A stretch of 64,000 nt of DNA, from assembly GCA_026936325.1 (NCBI GenBank), contig JAPTHN010000257.1, positions 124,001 to 188,000 of the forward strand, read 5' to 3'. Numbering within the stretch: position 1 is the first letter of the stretch; every line of letters starts with the position of its first letter. The notes beneath the pieces were generated by a model. The model made no database searches. It saw nothing but the letters and a program-made list of their open reading frames with translations, and was not told where the DNA came from. Source of the stretch: Platynereis dumerilii. Taxonomy: Eukaryota; Annelida; Polychaeta; Phyllodocida; Nereididae. Shown here piece by piece: positions 1 to 12,042 of this stretch. The position numbers and the translations under genes are program-made.

Positions 1-230
1 GATCACCATGGTTCAATTTGGAAATGGTCTTCTTTTCTTTGTAAATCTGATTAATCTCCTTCCAAACACAATGCAAAGAAATTTAATGATATAACACCTA
101 AGCTCAGTCTCATCCATCCAAAACATTTTGGCAGTTGACTTGAGACTCACTTAACTGCTTCTGGTATATTGCAGCTCTCAATAAATGCTGTTCTAAAAGG
201 TACAAAGATGCTCTGTTGTTCCAATTAAAT

Positions 231-1547
231 ATGCACAACAACTTTGGGACCACAAAAAATTACTTCCCAAAATCTCATAATCTCTCCAACTTGACAAATA
301 CCAAAGCTTCCAATATTTCCAAAATAGTTCATGTTGATGATCATGCTTCCACTACAAATTCAAATCATGAAAGCATGTGGGTGTGTTCTGGCAAGAAATT
401 CACAGGACGAAACTCTGCACCACTTAAATTACGTAACTCAAACAGCCTTGGTCCAATTGCAAACAAAAACAGATTCTTGTCTTTGGCTACTTGTGATGAT
501 AATTGCTCAGATTCTAACAGCGAACGACTATTGGCTAAGTCTAGTGCTGATGAGTTGAAGTTCTGTTTATGGAATGCGCAAAGCCTCAGACAGAAGACTG
601 AATTAGTTAACGACCTCAGACATGAATTCCAGTTAGATGCTATCTTTCTGGTAGAAACCTGGTTAAAACCTGATGACAACTTGACACTTGGTGAACTTGA
701 ACAATATGGTCAATGCAAAATGCTGCATACCCCAAGAGAGGGTAGGACTGGAGGCGGTGTTGGCTGTCTTGTTCAATCTGGTCTCAAATCCAGGAAAATA
801 GAACAACCACTGACAAAAACATTTGAGTCTATTGAAGTAGAAATTGATTCAAATGGTAAAACATTTACTGTGTTTGTGCTTTATAGACCTGAGTCATCAC
901 CCAAAAATGTCTACAACATAGATGAATTTTTTCATGAATTCACTCAACTTCTTGCTCATAGTCAATCCTACTCAAACGAAGTTATAATCACAGGCGACTT
1001 CAACTTTCACATTAACAATCCTGATGATCGTAGAGCGAAACAATTCATGAACATCTTGGATGTATTCGATATGATGCAGCATGTTACCTTCTCCACTCAC
1101 AAAGAAGGTAATACACTAGACCTAGTGATTACTCGCAAGAACTCCTCCCTAATCAGCTGCACAGTGGGTGATCTCCTTTCTGATCATAACTGTATTCTGT
1201 TCAACGTGAAAGGTAAGAAAGACAGCGCTCCTGTTAAGATAATCACAGCAAGGAAAACTAGGAGCATTAACATTGAAAATTTCAAAACTGACCTAACGAA
1301 TCATTTGTCACATTCAATGGATTGCACGCCAAGCTACTCACACAGTCGTCTGGATAAGCTTGTTACATTATATAACGAAATGAGTGTTATTTTAGACAAA
1401 CATGCCCCAGAGAAATGTATATCAGTGAGGCTACGCAAACCAAATCCGTGGACAAACACTGACATCAAAGCACTTAAAACTGCAAAGAGGAAAGCTGAGA
1501 AAAAATGGCGATCCACCAAGCGTCCAGAGGAATGGGAGATTTTTTAA
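231..1547 (+). pseudogene. LINE copy 1 apurinic-type endonuclease domain
   Basis: This domain nicks target DNA to prime reverse transcription. Counting from the ATG at 231, the endonuclease begins near residue 113 with CLWNAQS (catalytic Asn), followed by LVETWL (metal-binding Glu), GDFNFH near 255-260, LDLVIT near 296-301 and LSDHN near 316-320. All of the expected catalytic motifs are present. The ~110 N-terminal residues are Ser/Asn-rich and unrecognised. The frame ends at 1547 because of a single-base expansion in a T run. The homologous protein of LINE copy 2 reads through this point, so the stop is secondary damage, not the natural end. Confidence 0.9.
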
Positions 1548-1902
1548 AGGAAAGCGAAATGAACTGAACCAGAAACTAACCAAACTGAAAGAAGAGGACC
1601 TCAAACGCAGAATCCTTTCCACAAAAGGAAATTCAAAAGCGATGTTTAAAACCCTTAATGCCAGCCTTCACAGGAAGCAGGAACTTCCCCTGCCAAGTCA
1701 CACAAACTCTAAAGATCTGGCAAACAACCTTAATAACTATTTTGATGGTAAAATCAAAAATATCAGAACTAAACTGAAAAACCTAGGCACATCGACTCCT
1801 AAGTCAAATGAAACTTACCTGGGTCCAAAACTGCACACTTTCAAACGTCTCTCTCATGATGACATCAGAAAACTAATAAAGGAGATGCCGGTCAAACACT
1901 GA
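1546..1902 (+). pseudogene. LINE copy 1 linker between endonuclease and RT
   Basis: This is the continuation of the LINE polyprotein in the next frame. It reads KGNSKAMFKTLNASLHRKQ, with counterparts in LINE copy 2 (KGNSKAIFKLLNSHLNRKQ). The segment is the basic, Lys-rich linker before the reverse transcriptase. It ends at a TGA where copy 2 has Cys in the motif MPVKHCQLDPMP, so one substitution explains the stop. The frame then continues into the RT. Confidence 0.8.
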
Positions 1903-1929
1903 AAACTAGACCCACTGCCATCATGGCTC

Positions 1930-3399
1930 TTGATGGAATGCATAGAAGAAGTAACACCTATCATAGCCAACATTGTCAACCTCTCCCTCCAATTAGGAGT
2001 AATGCCAGTTAATCTTAAACATGCCCTCATCAGGCCACTGCTAAAAAAATCGGGATTAGAGCAAGTTGAAAAAAACTACAGACCTGTGTCAAATTTATCC
2101 TTCTTGGGTAAACTCATAGAAAGTGCAGTTATAAAACAATACACTAGTCATCTGTCAGTGAACAACTTGAATGATAAGCGACAATCTGCCTACAAAAAGT
2201 TTCATAGTACGGAAACCCTCTTAACAAAAGTTCACAATGACATCATGCTGAGCCATAGTAAAGGGGAGATCACGTTACTGGTGCTCCTCGATCTTTCAGC
2301 TGCTTTTGATACGATTGATCATGACATCCTCATCGATAGACTGAAAGTTCAACAAGGCATCGATGGCACAGCTCTGAATTGGTTCTCGTCATATTTATCT
2401 CAAAGGTCACAGTCAGTTATAATCAACAATCAAGAGTCCGATAAGCTCCCACTCCTCTGTGGAGTTCCTCAAGGCTCAAAACTGGGCCCAATACTCTTCA
2501 ATTCGTACATCTCGCCAGTAAGTGAAATGGCAGCACAAAACCAGATAAAGGATGAAAAATATGCTGATGACCAGCAACTGATACTCTCTTTCAAACCAAC
2601 TTTCAACAATGAAAATGATGCAGTAAATAGTATGGAGAAATGTATATCTGACATCAGAAAATTTCTGCACGACAACATGCTGTGTAACAATGGGGAAAAA
2701 ACGGAACTCCTGATCATTGGCTCATCGCATCAGCTGAAAAAACTGCATGTGTCATCCATTAAGATTGATAACGTAGAGATCAAGTCAGCCAGCCAGGTGC
2801 GCAATCTGGTTGTATTGTTTGACTCAAAAATGACAATGCAAAAGCAAGTTAATCATATGTGTCGAAATGCCTATTTCAATCTGAGAAACATTTCAAAAAT
2901 CAGGAAAAGCCTAGATAAAGAGACAACAAAAACAGCAGTCAATGCCCTGGTCACTCCACACTTGGATTATGGAAACAACCTACTTTTCGGGATCTCTAAG
3001 ACTTGGGAGAGAAAACTGCAGGTGGCACAAAACTCTGCAGTACGACTCATTGAACGTTTGAAACGTCACGACCACGTAACCTCCCAGAGGAAAGAGCTCC
3101 ATTGGCTACCTATCCCAGCTAGATGTCAGTATAAACTGCTCTTGACCACCTGGAAAGCATTACAAAACCAAGCACCAGACTATATCAGACAACTAATATC
3201 TGTAAAAGAACCCGTCGCAATTGGTCTAAGAAGCAGTAATCAATTGCTTCTAAATGTTCCAAGATCAGCCGGAACCAACGTAGAAAACAGAGCTTACTCA
3301 TTCGCAGCACCTCAACTTTGGATTAGTCTTCCAGAGAGTGTAAGAAGACCTAAATCGCTGCAGTGCTTCAAGAAAAGCTCAAAACCCACTTATTCATGA
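1930..3399 (+). pseudogene. LINE copy 1 reverse transcriptase
   Basis: The RNA-dependent DNA polymerase of the LINE. Residues counted from 1930: the RT0/1 region with NYRPVSNLSFLGKLIE at ~49-64, FHSTETLL at ~91-98, motif A LDLSAAFDTIDHD at ~120-132, motif B GVPQGSKLGPILF at 178-190 and motif C YADD at 211-214. Beyond these, the thumb and C-terminal region contain NAYFNLRNISKIRKSL, HLDYGNNLLF and LHWLPIPAR, typical of L2/CR1-type elements. About 490 codons are open, so this is the best-preserved part. The catalytic Asp pair is intact. The start is arbitrary because the true protein begins in the upstream endonuclease. Confidence 0.93.
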
Positions 3400-3495
3400 A
3401 ATTTTATAATTAATATCTAATGCGCCGGTGAGCAGTTACACTGAAACTGGCGCTATATAAATCAATATTATTATTACTTATTATTATTATTATAA
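3400..3495 (+). repeat. LINE copy 1 3' UTR and TTA-repeat tail
   Basis: After the RT stop there are ~75 bases ending GCGCTATATAAATCAATA, followed by an imperfect (TTA)n tract. The same terminal block precedes the tail of LINE copy 2 on the minus strand (43.65-43.75 kb). It is probably the 3' end recognised by the reverse transcriptase. Confidence 0.8.
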
Positions 3496-3749
3496 GTTTG
3501 TCTCATAATCACCCCCACTCTGTTTGAAAGTATGCAAGAAAAACTAGAATCGCAAGCGATGATAATATGACCGTGGGCAGTGCTGGACTCCTTTTGGTTG
3601 ACGTGCAATCAAGTGTGATTGTGTCGATCCATAAAAGATGAATAACGATTTGTGTATTGAGCGCAGCTTGTTTAGCCATGGCATATAAAAAGTCAGTTGT
3701 ATAATAATAAAAAGATAAATATATTAGTTGTTGTCCATGGTGTAGTGGG
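3496..3749. other. No feature recognised
   Basis: AT-rich unique-looking sequence. No coding frame or repeat could be supported here. Confidence 0.4.
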
Positions 3750-3950
3750 GCTTCTATTTGAGGAGGGCTTTTATTTGAGGGGCCTATAATTCAAGGACTC
3801 AAACAAGGAGCCTCTATTCAAGGGAGTTCAAGGGAGGCGCATATTAGAGAAAGGTCTCTACTCAAGCGGGCCTCCATAGATGGGCTCTGATCAAGTGAGG
3901 GCTTTATTCAAGAGGGACATCTTTTTGAGGGGCGCCTTTATTCAAGGTGT
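3750..3950. repeat. Degenerate TATTCAAG/GAGGGC repeat
   Basis: The phrase 'tattcaag..gggcct' or close variants recurs roughly every 20-30 bases, about eight times. It looks like an old, decayed short tandem array that abuts the minisatellite downstream. Confidence 0.5.
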
Positions 3951-4700
3951 ACGGCCATCGGCGCTTGTACTTGTACCATTGTGAGTGCATGCCTGTGTAC
4001 GGCCATCGTCGAGTGTACGCCCATCTGTTGGCCCATCTGGCATGCCCATCTGTGTGTGCACACCAATCTGTGTGTACACACCCATTTGCATGGGCATGCC
4101 CAGCTGAATGCCTGTCTGTTTGGGCATGCCCACCTGTTAGAACACTCATCTGTGAGTGCATGCCCATCTTTGTGTGCACGCTCTCCTGTACATTATCTGG
4201 GTGCATGCCCACCTGGACGGCCATCTGTGTGCGTATGCCCATCTGTGTGTGTCCACCCATGTGTGAGTGGATGGCCATCTTCGTTTGCACGCCCATTAGT
4301 ATGGCCATCTGTGAGCACAAGGCCATATGTATGCCCATCTGCATATGAGCACGCCCGTCGGTGTGTGTAAGCCCATCTGTGCGTGTACGCCCATCTGTGT
4401 GTGCATACCCATCTGTATGTGCACGCCCATCTGTATGCGCATGTGTGTGTGGACGCCCATGTGTGTGTGGACGCCCATGTGTGTGTGGACGCCCATGTGT
4501 GTGTGGATGCCCATGTGTGTGTGGATGCCCATGTGTGTGTGGACGCCCATGTGTGTGGACGCCCATGTGTGTGTGGACGCCCATGTGTGTGTACACACAC
4601 ATCTGTCTGTGCATGCCCACCTGTACACTCATTTGTGTGTACGCCCACATGTATGCCCATCTGTGTGTGTATGCCTATCGATCAATGTCTGCCCATGGGT
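3950..4700. repeat. 18-bp minisatellite (CCCATCTGTGTGTGCACG type)
   Basis: About 40 imperfect copies of a ~18-bp unit, GCCCATCTGTGTGTGCAC, lie head to tail. The purest block, with GTGTGTGTGGACGCCCAT, is at 4440-4590. The array is open in several frames on both strands and gives His/Thr/Gly- or Cys/Val/Pro-rich translations. These follow from the repeat and are not evidence of a gene. Confidence 0.92.
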
Positions 4701-6009
4701 GTTTATATACAACCATTGGTATATATATAGAAACACCCTTCAGTATACACTCGACCATGTCAGTAAACTGTCATGAAATGTAGGCCAACTGGCTACTGAC
4801 CTGCCACCTGACCTACCTGGCTACCTACCTACCTATCCATTACTAATCCCTTAGATAAGGCTGGCCTGTTATACCAATTTAATATCAGTTCCCTGGTGGC
4901 GACTTTTTGCTGTAGTCGGAGTGATCTAGCACTGTGCCAAGCAGCTCTAATCTGGCACAGTGCCAAAAATCACAAAAACAACATTCACACTGCCAAAATA
5001 ACAATAAGGTGGGGTGTTTCACTGAAAAATCATGAATCTCAGGAAGGTATGAAAGACCCCTTGGATCATCCTGGTCTTCAGATGTCTGGTTGTAGAATGT
5101 AAAGTTATGTTTATATAGGAACTTTCATGATTGTGCATTGAGGGTAATTTGTTTCATCCATCCCCAAAAATGTGCCTAGAATGGCGCAATCCGGGGGTAA
5201 CAGCAAAATGACCGTGCCAGCGGCTGGCCGCGGTCATAATAACACCATTCACAGGGTGAACCCAGGGTGGTGCACTATTCATACATTGTGGCTATTTGAG
5301 TGCAAACAACACTGGAAAATTGACTTATGAACACACAAATGCCGCTGGTTTTCAGAAAATTTTTGAAGAGAACTGACATGATTATGAAAGTAAGGAACAT
5401 GACTTAACAAGTCACTGCAACAGGACAACAATCCAAAGCCATCCACTAATCCTAGGCCACCAATCCTGTTCAAAAATATTTTCAGGACAATTGGGAAAAG
5501 GTCCTGCAGTGATTTGACACCCTCCAAACTGGAATATTAAGGACTAATTATGGGTTAAACCAAGACGGACCATGCCCTATCGGAGACCAACAATGAAGGT
5601 GGAGGTAGTGAAATTATATGATGCAGAATGGGCAGAAATCAGTGTTGATGTAGTCTGAAGACTTTTGAAATACTGTAGTAAAATCCTGCAATCAGTTTGT
5701 GGTCATTTTACATTGGGGTATGTAAATTTTTGGGCAGAACTGTACATGTATATGGATATTAACACTGATTCTACAGTTCAGGTAAAGCTAAAGTGGTACT
5801 TAGCAAGTTAATCAGATACTCGAGCCTATTAAATTGCAGCGAAAATGGAGTGGTAGTGGTCTCTTTAAAGCATCAAATTAGATTTTGATAAAATTCACAT
5901 GCCACAGGTATTTTGTATTTATAAACTGAGGATTTCCCCACGGATTATGGCCTGGTGCAAATTTTTGCGTATTTCAGGTGAAGCCAGTATTGTATCTGCT
6001 ACGAAACCA
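4701..6009. other. No gene; one perfect short hairpin
   Basis: No coding signal was recognised. A perfect 11-bp inverted repeat, GCACTGTGCCA (4929-4939) and TGGCACAGTGC (4953-4963), can form a hairpin with a 13-base loop. Near 5205 a short palindrome, GCGGCTGGCCGC, lies in a small GC-rich patch. Confidence 0.5.
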
Positions 6010-6665
6010 CCCAGCAAACACAAACGGTTTTCAACGGTTTTTTCAACGGTTTTATAGCGGTCGGTCCTCAAACCGTTATTTGATAACGTTTTTTTAACCA
6101 AATTTCAACGTTAATGGAAAACATTTCATTCAAACCATTACAGTTTAACATTTTTGAAACGTATAATGAAAATGTTGAAAATGTGTCACCTGAAAATATG
6201 TTTCTGTAATGCATAAAATACATTATTCTGACATAATGAATGTGGGTAAAGTTTTAATGTCGATAAAACATCTGACTTTAGCATTGAAAAAATGTTTTTA
6301 AAAATGTTAGAAATATGTTTTTTGAAAACGTATTTCTTAAACATGGAAAAAACGTTTTATGAAAATGTTGAAAATACGTTACCTGAAAATAAGTTTCTGT
6401 AATGCATAAAATACGTTATTCTGACATTATGAATGTTGATAAAGTTTTAATGTCTATTTAACATCTGACTTTAACATTGACAAAATGTCTCAAGAAAATG
6501 TTAGAAATATGTTTTTTGAAAGCGTATTTCTTTAACGTGGAAAAAACGTTTAATGAAGATGTTGATAATACGTTTCCTGAAAATAAGTTTCTGTAATGCA
6601 TAAAATACATTATTCTGACATTATGAATGTTGATAAAGTTCTTATGTCTATTTAACATCTGACTA

Positions 6666-7425
6666 ATGCCCCAGTCTCACGGCACGTTACGGAGAACTTT
6701 TTACCACTGAGGGGCAGCTTGAGTTGAATTCTAGGAAAAAAATGACCATCACGGCGACATACAATGTTTATAAAACCATTACATAATTAATTAAAAGCAT
6801 ATCACGGCGGGGTTCTTTTTGTTCACTGCGGAGAAGAAAAGTTGTACGCCGTCCCCAAAAGTTCGCCGGGGGAAAGGAATTTTCTCCTCCTGAGGGATAC
6901 TTTTATATCACCCCGAGATATAAAAAGTACCCCTCAGGGAACCTATAACTGCCCCTCAGTGAACCTATTTCACCACGGCGGGATGTCAAAAACTGCCGGC
7001 GAGGCTTCAAATGTCCTCCCAGGGGCAGGAAAGGTCCCCGCGGGGGCAGGAAAGGTCCCCGCGGGGGCAGGAAAGGTCCCCGCGGGGGCAGGAGAGGTCC
7101 CCTCAGCGGCAGGGGATGTCCTAATATCCCGGCGGAGATGTTTTTGAGGCGTTCTCACTGAAAAAATCCACGCCGGACATCCAAAAATTAAGAAAATTTT
7201 GGGCTCTGCTCCGCCGTCATGTAAAAAAAGTTTGTACCTGTTGAATCTTTTTTGACATCCACGGCGCAGTTTTCCCATTTCTAGGAACCGCTGAGGGGAA
7301 CAAAAACTTCCCCTGGGGGGATGTTAAAAGTCGACGGCGGATCACCCAAATTCATCCAAATTACCAGGAAATACTTCGACGCCGATCTAAATAGTTCTCC
7401 GGGAGCCGCCGTGAGACTGGGGCAT
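6666..7425. mobile_element. Nested 760-bp TA-flanked inverted-repeat element
   Basis: Inverted ends ATGCCCCAGTCTCACGGC and GCCGTGAGACTGGGGCAT match, and TA flanks both sides (6664-6665, 7426-7427). It interrupts a unit of the ~195-bp tandem, so the insertion boundary is well supported. It is GC-richer than its surroundings and has no transposase. TA duplication suits the Tc1/mariner-pogo group but does not prove it. Confidence 0.85.
7018..7122. repeat. 21-bp GC-rich tandem repeat
   Basis: About four to five copies of GGGGCAGGAAAGGTCCCCGCG lie within the nested element. Each copy is partly self-complementary (GGGG...CCCC). Open frames across it are repeat artefacts. Confidence 0.85.
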
Positions 7426-9429
7426 TAAGCTTTGACAAAATGGTTCAAGAAAATGTTAGAAATATTTTTTTTGAAAACGTATTTCTTTAACGTGGAAAAA
7501 ACGTTTAATGAAGATGTTGAAAATACGTTACCTGAAAATAAGTTTCTGTTATACATAAAATACGTTATTCTGACATTATGAATGTTGATAAAGTTCTAAT
7601 GTCTATTTAACATCTGACTTTAGCATTGACAAAATGTTTCAAGAAAATGTTAGAAATATGTTTTTTGAAAAACGTATTTCTTTAACGTGGAAAAAACGTT
7701 TAATGAAGATGTTGAAAATACGTTACCAGAAAATAAGTTTCTGTAATGCATAAAATACATTATTCTGACATTATGAATGTTGGTAAAGTTCTAATGTCAA
7801 TTTAACATCTGGCTTTAGCGTTGAAAAAATGCTTATTTCAAAAGTGTTTCTGAACATAAACTTAAAAGCATCTTTAAAACGTTATCTATAATCCGTTTCA
7901 AAATGTTGAAATAAAACCTTTTCAACTGAATTTCTGACCGACAACATTAACCTGCTAACTTCATTTTTTAACGTTTCTAAAATGTTTCAAGAAAATGTTA
8001 GAAATATGTATTTTGAAAACGTATTTCTTTAACGTGGAAAAAACATCATCCCAATGTTGTGAAAATATGTAAAAAGATTAATGAAGCTTGTACATTTGAC
8101 GTTATGGTCACAGAAACATTTTTCCAAGACTGTTTTAGAACATATTGAAAAGTGTCATTGAAGCATTGTAAATGATCAACTTGAAAACATTTTGAAGAAA
8201 ATGTTTTTCAACTGAATTTTGAAACTGAATGACAATGTTTAACTTTTAACTTCATCGTTTAACGTTTCTAAAATGTACAATGAAAACGTTAAAAATACGT
8301 TATTTGAGAACGTATTTCTGCAACATTGAAAATACATTATTCTTACATTGTAAATATATGGAAAGTGTTTACAGCAAAAGTCAAAAGGACTGATTCAAGC
8401 AAAATGTGTGTGGTTGAATACCTGAGGTTATCATAAAATAAATTGTTTTTAATGCTATGAAGAACCCATGTTTCTTTTGTTGCTGAAGTCAGAAGTATAG
8501 ACTCAGTAAACAAGCAATTGAGGCTCTCCTGGAGTTTTAAAATGAAGCCAATTAGATTAATTTTTCGTTTATTGGAAGTGTATGCTATACTTAATTATGT
8601 ATCAATTTATAATCTTAAAACTGCAATAGAATTTTACATGGAATTGGCATAATAGCAAACATTGTACAATGATTGTGAAAGAAAACTTGAAGTTTTGGAT
8701 TATATATACTTATGACAGAATGGCTGTGTATATGCCTACTTTAAAGCAAATTCAATGTTTCTTGTACCTCAATATAAAAAATCCAATTTCAAAATATCAA
8801 TTTTCAAGTGATTTAATCATAGAATGTTAATCCAAATTATTATGTTATATTATACTGTTATCGCACAGCACATATATATATACAGTTTTTATAGCACTAA
8901 GGTGACTAATATTGCATGAGGGCGAGTTGTGTTTCTTTTGACTTGCATGTTAAAATGTATCTCGTCATCAATCAACAACTATTTCACCCACAAACAAATG
9001 TTTCACACTTTTGGAATCTGCATATGATATACTTGATGATGGGTGTTGGTAAAATCGTTTTCCCCAAAATTTATAGCAAACTTTAGACCTATAAGCAAAA
9101 AAAGGCACTAAATTATCAGAAAAAAATGCCGTTTTTCTGCCACTTAATGCTTTATTCTGAAGAAAAAAAAAACAACACAACCAGGATCAAAATCTTATAT
9201 CCACTTAGCCCGTAAATATTCGCATCTTTTGCACCAAAAATCATCTTCCTATCTACCTCCATTGCTGTGCTGTGAATTTTTTACTAAAATTGAAAAGCAC
9301 AACATTTTGTCACTTGTGGCTGCAGCAGCACAGAACGCATTGTGTTTCCTCTCAGGTCCGTCCTTTCTTTCACATGTTAAAATGACAATGCAATATCATG
9401 CGTCCTAGAATTCTAAAGACAGATGAAAG

Positions 9430-9447
9430 ATAGATTTATAGATAGAT

Positions 9448-9540
<93 letters not shown>

Positions 9541-9541
9541 G
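9430..9541. repeat. (GATA)n microsatellite
   Basis: An almost pure run of about 25 GATA units, followed to ~9860 by scattered, decayed GATA/CTAGATA words that look like an older expansion. Confidence 0.95.
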
Positions 9542-10330
9542 ACTTGATGGATCATTAGAAAGATCACTTTAAAATAGATAAGTTAACTAGACAGATAACT
9601 AGATAACTTAATAAATAGGCAGACAATTAGATAGGTCCTATTTGTAAATTTTGTGGATCTACATTTAACTAGATAGACAGCTAGATAGACAACTAAATAG
9701 ATATCTAGACAGAAGAATAGATAACTAAACAACTAGATGACTAGATTACTAAATAGATAACTTAGATGGATAGGTAGACAGGTCCAATTTGTGCATTTTT
9801 TGGATCTACATGTAACTAGATAGACAACTAAATAGATAACTAGATAGATAGCAAGACAGATAACTAAATGCTAATTTAAGATTCAAATACACAGATATAA
9901 ATATACAAGAATTTATTTTGCAATATAATTTGCTCATTGTAAAGCATAGTCGAATTACATTTCCAGAGTGGCTAATTACCCCCTAATTACCCCCTATAAT
10001 TTATGCAAGAAACTCAGTTTTACAACCTCTATGGCTGAATGCACATGCTATAGAGTAGATAGAATTAGAAGTGGCCAGATTTTGTACAGGCAACATCATG
10101 CTGAAGACTCAGAGGTGAGTTTTTCAATATTTCTTATCAATTGAGAAACATGCATTACATTATTAAAGTGGTAATATTTTGAAATATGTAAAGAACACTA
10201 ATTGTATAACTTCACTTTTTCTTCCAGGATTTTTCTACAGATACACAGTCACTTGAGGAATTCTTGGCTGCAGCCTCCAGGTATTGTTATCATCATAATC
10301 TTGCTTATGCTACCTAAAATCAAATCAATA

Positions 10331-10342
10331 TCTATCTATCTG

Positions 10343-10418
<76 letters not shown>
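10331..10418. repeat. (TATC)n microsatellite
   Basis: A run of about 20 TATC units. The Ile-Tyr-Leu-Ser translation across it is an artefact. Confidence 0.95.
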
Positions 10419-10606
10419 AAAAACAGTTTTCCCTTGATTAGGCCTAACCTCCTAGCATTTTTTTAAAAATTTACCAAAGACCAGTATTTTATTAGAGTTA
10501 CTAGAAACGTTCAATTTGAGGCTCTATGTGTTAATTTGTAATCCATAGGCCAAGCCAGGTATAACTTTCCAAAATGTCTTGCAATTCAGGTATCCATTTC
10601 AAGGAA

Positions 10607-10622
10607 TCTGCTATCTATCTAC

Positions 10623-10681
<59 letters not shown>

Positions 10682-10790
10682 CATATCCATCTATCTTTCT
10701 ATCTTTTTCTCTATCGTTCTATCTATCTTTCTATCTGTCTATCCATCAATCGGTCCATCAAACCTATCAAATTGATAATGTCTACCTGAT
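10607..10790. repeat. (TATC)n microsatellite with decayed flank
   Basis: A pure TATC run at about 10612-10681, followed by degenerate TATC/TTTC words up to ~10790. It may mark the tail of a lost SINE copy, because the SINE at 25.4 kb ends in the same repeat. Confidence 0.9.
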
Positions 10791-12042
10791 CTAATTCATC
10801 TCATCAATTTTATGTAACTTATCTATCTTTTCCTTCCTGTCGTATCCTTCATATATTATACTTTCTACCTTATTCTTCTTTCTGACTAATCTACTTTGTC
10901 CTTGCAATGCAGCTTATCTATTCTATCTTTCCTATCTGGCTCATCTACCTTATCCTTCCAGTCTTATGTTTTCTATCACATAATGTCCTTCCTAGCTTCC
11001 CCAGGGGAGGATCCAGAAAATGTCAGACGGGGGGGGGGAGTTTACAAATGAAAATATACTAAAAATATGGGGATTCAATTTTTTTACATTAAAATCCTGA
11101 ATACTCTAGTTCCCATTTGTATTTTTGTTTCTTTTTCCTTCAATGATGTTGTCTTCCTTTCTTATTTACCTGCCTTCTCTAAATCTCTGCTGGTTTGTTT
11201 TATTGTTTGGCTTATACCCTTATTTCTATGAGATTTATAACTTATTCACATATATAGGCCTATGTATTATTGACATTTTGTATTTATCATGTAAATAGAG
11301 AATAACAATTTACTTATCACAGATACTTTCTTTGCAGTGGAAGAACATGATGAAGCCAGCAGTGACACAGGATCCTTTAGATGCAATAAAAAGAAAAATA
11401 CAAACAACAAATCAAATGTACACAGCGCCTCCCCGACACCCCGACCATAATAAAAGCATTCCTCCTCCAATGTTGAAATATAACTGTTGAAAAATGGTTT
11501 CCCCACAACGTAATAAAAACGTTTCCCAAAAACGTTCAAAAACTGTGTCCTCAAAACGTAAAAATAACGCTTTCTCCATTACGTAATGAAAACATTTTCC
11601 AAATACGTCAAATAACGGTTTTCTCATAACGTAAAATAACCATTCTCCAAATAATGTTATAAAAGCATGCATTGGCAAACATTCTAAAAACATCTTTCTG
11701 ATGCGTTGAATAAATGTTTTTCAAAAGAGTGAAATAAAAATGTTATATAAACAGAAAATAAATGATAAATTATAACCATGGGAGAAAACATCAAAATAAC
11801 GTTTAAAAAACGTTTTTGGAAAACCGTTAAATCCAAACGTAATTTTGCTGATTATTTGACGCAATTGGAAACTGTTTTTGGAAACATCGGCATGACATTA
11901 TTCTAACCGTTTGTTTTAAACGTTAAAATCATGTTTTTTGGACCATCCAATTTAACATTATTTAAACGTAATGAAAAAACGGTTTTTCAACGGATTTTCG
12001 ACCGTTTATAAACGTAATTTAAACGTAATTGTGTTTGTTGGG

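Larger units (their letters stand above)
144..3495 (+). mobile_element. L2/CR1-like LINE, copy 1 (decayed)
   Basis: A non-LTR retrotransposon with an AP-type endonuclease followed by a reverse transcriptase, ending in a short 3' UTR and a TTA-repeat tail. Motifs LDLSAAFDTIDHD, GVPQGSKLGPILF and YADD place it in the L2-like branch of the CR1/Jockey group. The endonuclease frame is open from base 144, but its first ATG is at 231. No separate ORF1 is seen, and the 5' end is not defined within the window. The coding region has one extra T in a T6 run (1540-1545) and one premature TGA (1900-1902), so this copy is dead. The minus-strand copy at 43.6-48.6 kb belongs to the same family and allows these breaks to be read. 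Confidence 0.92.
6150..8070. repeat. ~195-bp tandem repeat inside the AACGTT element
   Basis: A unit of about 195 bases containing AATGAARATGTTGAAAATAC...CTGTAATGCATAAAATAC...CATCTGACTTTA recurs with phases near 6160, 6353 and 6547. It continues after the nested element at about 7502, 7695 and 7990. The nested element splits one unit, which shows that the tandem array existed first. Confidence 0.75.
6010..12042. mobile_element. Large AACGTT-rich inverted-repeat element
   Basis: The left end reads CCCAGCAAACACAA and the right end is the inverse, TTGTGTTTGTTGGG, with one mismatch. Both ends are flanked by a possible CA duplication (6008-6009 and 12043-12044). Both ends carry many AACGTTT/AAACGTT words in the inner flank. 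No transposase reading frame was found in 6 kb, so it looks non-autonomous. It may equally be two related ends that trapped unrelated DNA between them. It contains GATA tracts and a nested element. Confidence 0.55.

Noticed and set aside
3904-4783. Long open frames on both strands (His/Thr/Gly- and Cys/Val/Pro-rich)
   Set aside because: They come from an 18-bp minisatellite, and several frames are open at once.
10202-10794. Open frames rich in Ile-Tyr-Leu-Ser
   Set aside because: Translation of a TATC microsatellite. The same applies to 43368-43565.
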